Made by a program: the position numbers and the translations under genes. A stretch of 33,988 nucleotides of DNA from Rhizophlyctis rosea (lineage: Eukaryota; Chytridiomycota; Chytridiomycetes; Rhizophlyctidales; Rhizophlyctidaceae). Under the pieces are notes generated by a model. That model was not told where the DNA came from. It did not search any database and saw only the letters and a program-made list of their open reading frames with translations. Where the stretch lies: NCBI GenBank assembly GCA_027596075.1, contig JADGJC010000165.1, positions 1 to 33,988 of the forward strand, given 5' to 3'. Shown here piece after piece: positions 11,757-21,910 of the stretch; within the stretch, counting starts at the first letter, position 1, and every line of letters starts with the position of its first letter.

Positions 11757-14700
11757 ATGGACGGCCAAACAGACGAGCTCATGCAGGAGGTGGCTCCACC
11801 TGGTATCGGGTTGACGGAGCAGGAAGGCGTAGGTTGCTCACTGTCTCTTGTCCTAACTGAACTTAAGCGACCGGCTCGATACCAAGCTATTTTTAGTTTT
11901 CGCAGCCAGGTCCAATGCCTCCACCAGATCAGATCGACGCGCTCTATCACTCTACTTCGGGTGCAGACGTATCGCAGTGGGAACGTACTTTGCACCAGAT
12001 CATACCCGCAATCGTCTCGATACGGTTCATCGCTGTGCGGAACTTTGGTGCGTCATAAAGGCGAGACATGGCTTTGAGCTCGCGGAGACTGTATGGCGCG
12101 TTTGCTGCGTGGGAACTGCAGTCCGAGCTCGGTGAACATTGAAGACTTACATGTCCTCGGTGTATCAATCCAATACAGATACCGAAACACAGCGTGCTTC
12201 TCAAGCTAGTGGCTTCATTGTGGACAAGGAGCGTGGGGTGGGTCTGACTTTCATCCAAATTCCTCCCACCAGTTGTCAACACCAATATGTCCATAACGCA
12301 TTTGCGCCAATCTAGATCGTTTTGACGAATCGACACGTTGTACAGCCTGGTACAAAATCAGTGTACGCTCTCAAATGACCACTTATATGCTGATATGTTC
12401 TGGTGATTAGGACCTGTGATCGCTGAAGGAATCCTGAATCATTCCAAGGAGGAGATCAAGTTGACACCGATATATCGGGACCCTGGTATGGGGCTTGGAT
12501 TTGTGTAAATGGACTCGTTGCTGATACGCAGTGGTCTTCAGTTCACGACTTTGGTTTTTACAAGTTTGATGTCACACAAGTCAAGTACATGCAGGTGAAT
12601 CTCACACCCTTGAGCGGTTGATGGATGGAAGGTGATGCTTAAAACACGATGTATTAGATAGTGGACATACCACTTGCGCCAGAGCTTGCAAGAATAGGAA
12701 TTGACATCCGTGTGGTATGCCCATTTGTGACTTTGACGACGTGTCGGACAGCATGTCTGGACGAATCATTGACATCCACACAGGTCGGCAATGATAGTGG
12801 AGAGCGATTGAGCATTTTGAGTGGCACTTTGGCAAGGTACTTGCTCGCCATGCTTGGTAGCAAGTCCGCTTCTTCTCACCTCGCGACGTAGATTAGATCG
12901 AAAGGCTCCGCATTATGGGACCGGGCGATATAATGGTGAGACACTCAAAATCAATTCGATATATGTTCCATATTACTTACCATGAATGACTGTTTCGACA
13001 GATTGGAATACATGTATGCGCATCTTTTGAAGTGGCGACATTTCAGAGACTATATATTGATCCTATCTCTACTGCAGTTTACTATCAAGCCGCTTCGATG
13101 ACATCTGGAGGTTCGTGCAAGCTTGATTTGTACATACTCGCGCATGACTAATGCGATTTCAGGTAGCTCTGGTTCACCGGTAATCAATATTGATGGGAAG
13201 GCGATCGCGTTAAATGCGGGTAAGGCGCTATGAGTATGAGCTGGATTTGAGATTGATGGTTTGTTTACCTGAGTTCGCAAGGTGGGGCGATGACGAGTGC
13301 GTCAAGCTTCTTCTTGCCACTGGACCGGGTTGTGCGCGTGCTGAAGTTGATACAGAATGGGGAGCCAATATCTAGAGGTAGGGCGTCGTCTTTGGTTCAT
13401 CTCCAAGGGCGTGGTCCTGACATATTTGTGGGCAGGAACCATCCAAACTGTCTTCAAGTAAGGGCACTTCAGGTGGTGGTAAGAGAACTAAAACTCAAAT
13501 GGAAACGCACTGTTTCGCCTAGATTTACTACATACGATGAAGTCAAGCGGCTAGGGCTGGATGAGGAATCGGAGCAGAAGATCAGGGGGCTCTTCCCAAT
13601 GGGGACTGGGATGTTGACCGTTAGGTACGCATCAATGAGCGACATCCGTGCTCTTGCGTAATATTGATGATGTTTGAAGCCAAGTAATGCCCAAGGGACC
13701 AGCTGATGAACTATTAGAAGTGAGTTCATTCACGAGAATACCATCCTCCTTCGCATCCGTCTTATGTTCGCGTAGGCTGGAGATATCCTATTACAAGTCA
13801 ACGGTAAACACCTTGTGAGCTTTGTTCCCTTGGAGGAGATTCTGGATTCTAGTGTGGGCGGGACCGTGCGGCTGGTGCTTCAGAGGTAAGTCATTCCTTG
13901 AAAATTTGATATGGAGTCCCGTATGTTGACTTCCACAAATTATAGAGGTTCGGTAGTGAAGGAGTTGGAGATACCCGTGCAGGATTTGCACACCATAACG
14001 CCTAATCGTTTTGTCGAAGGTAAGGATTCCGTGAGGCATGATATTCTGAATGTATGACTCAACTCACGTTGCTTCTAGTCGGTGGAAGCATCTTGAATGA
14101 TTTGTCGTATCAGATGGCGAGGGGTTTCATGGTTCCTGTTGGTAATTATCACGGATCACGGATCATTTCGTGTCGATGATATGCTGATTAAAAGGACTGT
14201 GTCCACAACTTCACAGGTGGAGTGTATGTCGCGGGATCAGGATACATGCTCGGTCTTGCTGGTGTGGGGAGGAACAGAATCATATCGAGCTTGAACAATG
14301 TACCGACGCCGAATCTGGATGCGTTTGTGAACGCTATGATGGGTTTGCGGGATGGGGAGAGGGTGCCGATTAGGTGGGTCATACGTAGGTACAGGGATTG
14401 AGAGTGGAATATACTCATGTGGAAAATACAGGTTTTACTTGCTCGGAGATATCAACAAGGAGAAGCTGGCCCTTGTTCTTGTCGACCGCAGATGGCATCC
14501 GCTGCGTATGGCGGCACGGAATGGTGGGTTGTGGAAACATTTTAGGTGGCCTACGCGATGATCATATACTGATGACATCCAATGAATGCACAGACTTGAC
14601 CGGCCTCTGGGACTACACCGACCTCCCCCCCTGCCCGGGCGAAGCACTCTACAACCCGCACACCGCCTCCCACATAACCCTCGACTCCAACCTCGGTCCC

Positions 14701-16960
14701 GCCCGCCACATCATCCGCTCCCTAGTCCACGTCGAATTCCACCTCCCCTTCAAAATCGATGGTGTAATCCACCAAGTCCATACCGGTATCGGGGTAGTGG
14801 TTGACGCGAAAAGGGGGTTAGTGGTCGTGGATCGACATTCTGTTCCGGCGAGTATTGGGGATTGTCAGATTACGTTTGCGAATAGTATTATTGTTCCTGG
14901 GCGGATTGGGATATTGAGTGGGTGGGAGAATTGGGCGGTTGTGGAGTATGATACGGGGTTGGTTGGGGAGACGGTTGTTGAGAGTGCGGCGATTAGTGGG
15001 GAGGTGTTGAAGCAGGGGGATTCTGGTGGGTTTTTTTTCTGGTTGTATTTTCTGTGTGTGTGTGGGATGGGGGGTTGGGGGCGTGGGTTGGAGGATGTTG
15101 TTTGGGGTTTTTTTTGGTTGTGTGGTTTTTGGGAGTTATGACGTGAGGTCATGGGTTGCTGATTCGAAGTGAACCTCCTTTTGTGCAGTATTTCAAGTCT
15201 GTTTAAGTAAATCGTATCAGCCCCTCGTGCGAAAGACCGTAGTGACGAACATCCGTCAATTTTACGTCAACGAGCCTCTACCACCCAGTTTCAGAGCCAT
15301 AAACACAGAAGGTCCGCGTCCGAAACACTTTTGTCATTTACTGCCCGTTACGTAAACTTCGATATAAACTCACTCCATCCCTCCCTCCCCACCAGGAATC
15401 GAACTAGAAAACCCCATCTCCCACGGTGGGGTCATCACCTCCCTCTCCGGCGAAATCCAAGCCTTCCATTTCGCGCACACGAAGCACTCGTCCAAGGGAC
15501 GGAACGAGTTCTTTATGGGGATGCCGGTGCAGGGTGTTATGGATGTTGTTAGGCAGGTTCAGGAAGGGAGGGTCGGACGGTTGAGGGATGTGAAGGTTAG
15601 GGGGTTGGAAGTTGAGATGACGTATGCGCAGGTTGCGCATGGGAGGTTTTTGGGGTTGAGGGATGAGTGGGTGAGTTGGGTTTTTTTGTTTTGGGTTTTG
15701 TTTTTCTGGCGGGGGGAGGGAAGGGAGGGGGTGTTTTTTCAAGGGGTGTGGGTAGGTTGTGAGATGGGGCTTACTGATGACACACGTTGTGCTTATCTTC
15801 TTTTGTGAGATTAGGTGAAGAGAATAGAAGGGAGTCATTTGAGTCGGAGGAATTTGTTGGTGGTTAGGAGGTTGACGTCAGGTGCGGTTTTGTGGATTAT
15901 TTTGTTGGTGCCGCGGTTTTTGGGAGCTTCTTTTTTTCCACGGTGTGCGCTTTTGACGTATGTATGTAGGTTCTTATTGTTGGTACCTATTGTGCGATAG
16001 GAACGGAAGCGGGACGCTTGTTACGCGAAGGGGATGTTATATTGGCTGTCGATGGCGAACCGGCGACAAAGTTCACGGATGTCACGCGGCATACTGAGAG
16101 GGAGAGTTTGCAGTTGGTAAGTTGGTTTTTGTCGGAAAGTTTGTGCTGTCGTAAATGGTATGGGATGTGAACTTCAATGTCGATATTGACCTTTTTCACG
16201 TGGTTTGCGCGTGACAGACGGTATTGCGAGAGGGCAAGGAATTGGAGATGGACGTTCCCACGTCGGTGTTTGAGACGAGTGGGACGGAACGGATTGTTGG
16301 GTGGAGTGGGGCGATTTTTCAAAGTAGGCTGAAATGTTTTTTTTGGAGACTCTGAGGGTGGTGGGGCGTTATGTTGATGCTTGTTTTGCGTGTTCAGTGG
16401 CGCACAAGGCGATGTACCAGCAGTTGAAGCAGGTTCCTCAAGGTAGGGGAGAATTGTGGAGAATTCGATTAAGATGGAGTGTGTTTACATTCAAATTCCA
16501 AAATATCAGGCGTGCTCTGTTCGGTCGTCTACGACGGGTCGCCATCACAATTATACGCTTTACATCCGCTGACGTGGGTGACGGAGGTAAGGGCAAAAAC
16601 TTTCTTCACCCCTCCTCCCCAGGCCCCGCCGCAATCCTCACCACCACATTCCATCCCACCACACCCAGGTAAACGGCCACCCAACACCAACCCTAGACGC
16701 CTTCCTCTCAGCCGTAAAAGACATACCCTCCGAGACGTACGTGCGCCTCAAGACGGTGAATTTCCACCGGTTTGTGAGGGTTATTACTATTAGGACTAAT
16801 CGGCATTATTTTGGGACGTGGGAGATTCATAAGGAGGGGGAGAAGGGGCGGGGTGGGGAGGCGGGTGAGGGGCAGATGGAGGTTGATGGGGAGGAGGGGA
16901 GACAGGAGGACGGGAGGGAGGAAGAGGGGAGGGAGGAGGGGGTTAAGGTTACGGTTGTGG
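11757..16960 (+). CDS. NMA111: NMA111-type nuclear HtrA serine protease, 3' end in gap
   Basis: At least 30 exons: 11757-11828, 11906-12047, 12179-12237, 12316-12349, 12411-12485, 12542-12594, 12658-12714, 12784-12836, 12892-12935, 13002-13013, 13078-13110, 13163-13219, 13282-13377, 13436-13457, 13523-13624, 13680-13719, 13776-13885, 13946-14019, 14079-14141, 14217-14373, 14432-14523, 14594-15025, 15189-15311, 15396-15670, 15815-15881, 16001-16116, 16218-16323, 16398-16442, 16510-16586, 16669-16960. Phase is consistent throughout. The 993 codons before the gap nearly equal yeast Nma111 (997 aa), so only a short C-terminus should be missing. The first protease domain has an intact triad: His98 (TNRHVVQP), Asp130 (DPVHDFGF) and Ser214 ([10 protein letters not shown]). 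A PDZ domain follows ([18 protein letters not shown]), then the family's second, degenerate protease half ([15 protein letters not shown]) and a second PDZ region ([17 protein letters not shown]). In yeast the protein is nuclear and linked to apoptosis and lipid homeostasis. An E/G-rich segment lies just before the gap. Confidence 0.95.
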
Positions 16961-17452
16961 NNNNNNNNNNNNNNNNNNNNNNNNNNNNNNNNNNNNNNNN
17001 NNNNNNNNNNNNNNNNNNNNNNNNNNNNNNNNNNNNNNNNNNNNNNNNNNNNNNNNNNNNNNNNNNNNNNNNNNNNNNNNNNNNNNNNNNNNNNNNNNNN
17101 NNNNNNNNNNNNNNNNNNNNNNNNNNNNNNNNNNNNNNNNNNNNNNNNNNNNNNNNNNNNNNNNNNNNNNNNNNNNNNNNNNNNNNNNNNNNNNNNNNNN
17201 NNNNNNNNNNNNNNNNNNNNNNNNNNNNNNNNNNNNNNNNNNNNNNNNNNNNNNNNNNNNNNNNNNNNNNNNNNNNNNNNNNNNNNNNNNNNNNNNNNNN
17301 NNNNNNNNNNNNNNNNNNNNNNNNNNNNNNNNNNNNNNNNNNNNNNNNNNNNNNNNNNNNNNNNNNNNNNNNNNNNNNNNNNNNNNNNNNNNNNNNNNNN
17401 NNNNNNNNNNNNNNNNNNNNNNNNNNNNNNNNNNNNNNNNNNNNNNNNNNNN
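16961..17452. other. Assembly gap of 492 Ns
   Basis: A run of unknown bases. It removes the 3' end of NMA111 from the left and adjoins the incomplete 3' end of the convergent histidine phosphatase gene on the right. The gap length may be only an estimate, so frames should not be carried across it. Confidence 1.
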
Positions 17453-17524
17453 TGGATTTCCAGACCTGGTTTTAATCCCATCGACGTTATATAATTTTTA
17501 TACCCCCCCCCCCCCCCCCCCCCC
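17453..17524. other. Probable contig-end artefact: 50 unrelated bases plus a C22 run
   Basis: Between the N gap and genuine sequence lie 50 bases (17453-17502) and then 22 consecutive C (17503-17524). Read outward from the real sequence, this is poly-G followed by unrelated bases, the same arrangement as at the right end of the scaffold. I do not treat the short frame here (ending NPIDVI then stop) as the NMA111 C-terminus. Confidence 0.65.
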
Positions 17525-17549
17525 AATGATGCAAATCACAACAACTCAC

Positions 17550-18471
17550 ATTAATACAAGGCGTATCAAGCCTCCCATGTTCAAAGCTCAGTTCGCTGAA
17601 CGACGCGGTTGAAAGGATGAGTTGGGCACCATCTGCGCAGGGGAGACGCGGAGAGAGGAACGTTGCGGCAAGGACGCGGAGGAGGTGGCTGTGAGCGAAG
17701 ACGAGGATGTTGGCGGGTTTGTCTTTGTTTATTGGGGTGCAGGCGAGGGTTCCGTTGAGGCGGGCTAGGAAGCTGCGGGTGCGGGTTTGGACTGGGAAGT
17801 GGAGGGAGGTTGAGGTTGGTGGTTGGTGGGGACTAAGGGGATGTAAGCGGGTTTACTTACCATTCTCGACAGTTTCGCCGTTAGGGCACCCGTCTTTGAA
17901 GAGATTCCACGATTCGTGACCGGGTGTGGAGTGGATTGTAGCTGATGTTTTGCCTTCAAAGTCTCCGTAGTCCCATTCTAGGTGGATCCGGAAGCGGATG
18001 TTTAGTGTTTTGTTTACATTCTCACGTTGGGGCAAATCAGGCGACGAGCTCTTATTTCCCCTTTCCCTTCCATCAATTTCCACACTGACCAACAAGATCC
18101 CTATCCGTCACGACTTCCAAATCACCCCTTCCCGCTCCATCCAGGACGATATCACACGTTTGTCGGGCGCGAAGGAGTGGGGAGCAGAAGACGTGGGTGT
18201 ATTTGTCGGCGAGGGAGGCGCAGCCGTCCTTTTTGAGGACAGTTTTGAGGTGGGTGGCTAGGAGGGTTGCTTGGTGGGTGCCGAGGTCGGTGAGGGGGAG
18301 GTCTGTTCTGCTGCCGGTGTGTTGGCCTGTGGTGGTTGTGTGAGATGGGGATGCTTATGGGTGTGGGGAACGGCAATCTGGAGGCGTGTTTGGGTGTTTA
18401 CCTGATTCTGACCATTCTGTAGCGCCGTGGCGGACGAGAGTAAGAGTGTAGGGCTCGGTTGGGGTGGACAT
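17550..18471 (-). CDS. SHB17: SHB17-like histidine phosphatase, 3' end missing
   Basis: Exons on the minus strand are 18471-18402, 18326-18090, 17977-17861 and 17791-17550, giving 222 codons with consistent phase. The ATG at 18471 immediately precedes STPTEPYTLTLVRHGATEW. Motifs in order: the catalytic RHG (His15), SGQHTGSRTDLPLT, the second-Arg motif SPLLRARQT, EWDYGDFEG, WNLFKDGCPNGET and the second-His motif VFAHSHLLR. Together these match the fungal sedoheptulose-1,7-bisphosphatase Shb17 subfamily, which feeds the non-oxidative pentose phosphate route to ribose; a related sugar phosphatase of the same superfamily cannot be excluded. The usual FAHGH is FAHSH here. Exon 4 ends at a good GTGAGT donor at 17549. 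No stop codon is seen before the poly-C and gap, so the terminal exon is lost (yeast Shb17 is 271 aa). The gene converges tail-to-tail with NMA111. Confidence 0.88.
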
Positions 18472-21400
18472 TGTTTAATTGTGCAGTGTGAAGAAAGCTT
18501 GTTGATTGTAAATGATTTGGACAAGAAGGCGTGAAAGATGTTTTGCAAGGGTGAACGTGGAAAATAGATCGTGGATTGGCGCGTTACGCCCCTGCTGCGC
18601 AATATCTATGGCGGTTGGTCGGGCGAAATGGTCGGTCGACGCGACGCGAGGGTTCTGTACCCCGCATTGTGGGATTGTTGGCAGTACAATGTGAGTATTA
18701 CCATAATAGCCCCTCATCTCTGATATGGCGGACCCTATACGCATGTGTCAACACGTCATTTCATAACATACAGTAGACTGCTTAGTGGCATCCGACATCC
18801 ATTCATGCTGGTCGTCTTGTGAAGATGAACTCTCAAAGCAGCATGGCGGTCGTTCCAAAAAATTGCTTCGTGCTGCAAGACATTGTCATTCAGTTAAAGC
18901 GCAAAATGTAGCGGAGGGAGAATACCACACATGTCCACCATTGAGGCAGTTCGATACTGAAGCACATAGTCAGCTCGATGGCCTGTCACAGTACTGATGT
19001 GAACGCACTGGCAGTACAGGCTACAATATATATGCATCTCATCTCCCCGCATTGCAGCCGCCGAAATGCCAAATCCTGATAAGAGTTCTCATAACGGACA
19101 ATCAGTAAACACATTTTTGACCAAAGTGCAACATCACACTGGCGCTTTCTAAACCTTCAGAAACCGACCATCATTTTTCGAATAGTCAAAAGTGTTAACG
19201 GGTGTACACAACACTCACTACCCTTGCAAAAAGAAAAGTTTTCAGATCTGAAGAGTCCACTAAGGACATCAAGCTACCGCGAAGGCCTTGTCCAGATATC
19301 TGATTAGAGAATGAAGCGAGATATGTTTCAGGAGGGAAATAAAAGAATGTTATTTCGCGCAGCCTGAAGAGCAACAAGGGGAGCGGCACGGATTCAGCAA
19401 CAGCAAAGTGTTGCTGTGAACTGGAACGTGGGAAGGCCGGTGGGAAATGGATCAAATACCAAGTAGCCCACAAGTCCGCCCGCTTCTTGCGATTCCTTTC
19501 GGTATGATGAACTAGGGTGCAGACTGTGGGATTCACCCGAGTGTCAGGATGTTGCACGATCAGCTTTGGTGGTGTTGAAGTATGATGTTTGGCGAATGAA
19601 TGCTGCGTTTATTAGTCCATAACGACTAGCACAGAACATGTCCATTATTCTGTAAAATATTCTCTCCGTATCAGGCCAAACCGATTGTGTGAGCCGATCA
19701 CAGTTATCTATTGACATGGGAAGAACTGCCTGATTGACTTCCAAAAGGTGTGCCGTTTGGTGAGCACATCCTGTATCCGGAAGCCGCTTACCTTTCAGAG
19801 TTGGGCAATAAAGGCATCCTGCCAGCGTTTCCTGGAAGATGTGTTTTTGTTGAAAATGCTGGAACGTTATTCATCCTTGTCCATCAACCGCCAAAATCAA
19901 AAAGTGTTTGAGTCGAAGCGGCGAACTGTTCAACTTATACACGGCAATCGTGAAGCATACAAGACTTTTAGTATCTCAGACAGGTTTCAGATTTGGTGGA
20001 ACACATCATGAATGCTCATCGGTCCACAGGTACATAGTGAGAATCGATTGCGTTTCTCAATGAGTGTCTAGGAACGCAAAAAGGACAAGCGGTCGTCTGA
20101 TACTCCTTACCCAGTCGATGCTTACGAAAATTTCAAGGTGCAAACGCCGTCATTGATTGAGGTGTCAAGTTTTGAAGGAAAGCCAAACCATACGATGCTG
20201 CAACAATTCAAAAGATTGAATGTATCTGGGACCTGATGGTGGTCACCGGCAGGGCTGGGGTGAACCTCCTTATTTGCAACTTGTCGGCTCTGATAATGAT
20301 AACGTGTGAGCCTTTGGAATGCAAACGCGCAATCTAGCGGGCATTCGCTGGGAGTCTGCTCAAAATTCATATTTGTTCTGCGCCAGCTCAAAGGGTCAAA
20401 AAAAGTATTTAGCAAGAGCACGCTGTGGTATGAATCCTTCATACCGTCTGGATGATCCCAATCACCAAATAGATCCGAAAATAGTATTCGCGTTGTCCTC
20501 TGCAACTTGAAAGATGTGCTGTATGGTGATTGCAGCTGGCCGATCTGCCTTCCGGGCGGGCTTATGATTGTGGCCTTTCACGGTTGATTCTGTCCATGTT
20601 CGCAGCCGAGGATTGAGAGAAAATATTACTCATTAGACATGCCTGTATGATTTGCCAGCACGATCATAATAATAGCAGACTGACTGATGAATCAGTGGAT
20701 GTCACGACCCCCTTCAACGACCATTAACAATTGCAAGACTCAGATGACTGAGATAGGAGGGCCCGCGCAACTCAGTACGTAATGACAGTAATAGAAAATA
20801 ATGGTGACATGATGAGGAGGTAATGTCCAGTGATGAGTGTGATGAAGAGTAGTGAGGTCTTCCCGTAATGGTCGGTATGTGTGCTCTTGTCCTGGATTGC
20901 GCGAACCCTCATACGAAGAACTGAAGAACATGCCTTACGTAAGCTATGGGTCGCAAACAATTGAAACGAACGTGGTGCATGCATGGGTGGCGGTGCGCGT
21001 ATGTATGGATGAGTCATTATGAACCGATTATGAAACAAGTGCTCGGTACCGCCCATTGCACGCAGCAGGCAGGCCCCAATGGTTGTAGACCAAACAGCCT
21101 TTTTTGTATTCATAGCGGGGGCGCCCATTCACATCGGAGCCCCTCAGAGGGGGGAGGCCTCAGCTGTGAATCCGTGATCTCGGTCAAAAGGGCGCCACAT
21201 GGGCAAACGGCCGACTGGACAAGGCCCCCGCCGGCGGCTGTTGGCTGTGGTGGGTTGAACAGTGAACTTGCCCCCTGAATGCCACTGGCGCGTGTGGCTG
21301 GGGAAGGTTGAAAGGGTTTGGTGACATACGATTGTTTCTTGTGGGCAATGGCATTTGAGGATGGTAAACTACTGGTTGGTTGAATGGTACAGCAGTAGTC

Positions 21401-21910
21401 ACTACCGGTAATAGGGCAATGGGAGGTTGTTACATCCTTATATGCTAATTCCCTTAACACTGCTGGAGGAGGTGAACTTAGGCCTGACGGGGGTTCATAG
21501 TGCCTATCTGTGTCACTGAGGTGGGTGGGAGAGAGCCAGTACGGGTTGCTTGCTTTTATTTGTACGTGTTTCCCCCACCACAGCCATTTCGGGTACACAC
21601 AAAAATACGGGTGCCTTCTGCTGGGTAGTGAAGAAGTTATCCGAGGGGTATGACAGGGCAGTAGGGCTGGGAACAGACAAGCACAGCATACCTACCAGCA
21701 CCTTGCGCTTTGGCAATCACAGTCTCACACTGCTGCTGAAGGCTTTTACTTACTCGTTTGTTGCATTTTCCCACGCTCCAACACACACTCACCAAATCTC
21801 TTCCCCTTCATATCATCACACACATTCGTTCCCACACTACCAATAAATTACACAGCACTCGCAGCGCCCCTAACCAACACCCACATCACTCCCCTCATCA
21901 CCTACCACAG
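18472..21910. other. Intergenic stretch with no supported CDS; contains the likely DRS2 5' untranslated exon and intron
   Basis: This 3.4 kb lies between the divergent SHB17-like and DRS2 genes. Open frames here (for example 127 codons at 20122-20505 and 162 at 21110-21598, both minus) show no motif, no exon-type composition and no splice continuity. The last 40 bases resemble an intron end: CTAAC at about 21870-21874, a pyrimidine-rich stretch and CACAG ending at 21910. An untranslated first exon for the flippase is therefore expected somewhere upstream, possibly 21600-21700. Confidence 0.5.

Noticed and set aside
17453..17497. Short frame ending NPIDVI and a stop as the NMA111 C-terminus
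   Set aside because: The frame across the gap is unknown, the residues do not resemble the family C-terminus, and the segment lies beyond a poly-C run typical of a contig-end artefact.
16708..17526. Minus-strand and plus-strand open frames running through the N gap
   Set aside because: They exist only because Ns translate as X. The minus frame begins in the poly-C run and the plus frames extend the NMA111 exon without evidence.
20122..20505. 127-codon minus frame
   Set aside because: No motif, no exon-like composition and no splice continuity; consistent with chance.
21110..21598. 162-codon minus frame upstream of DRS2
   Set aside because: Low-complexity Pro/Ser content with no motif, and the antisense placement in the expected DRS2 5' region gives no support.
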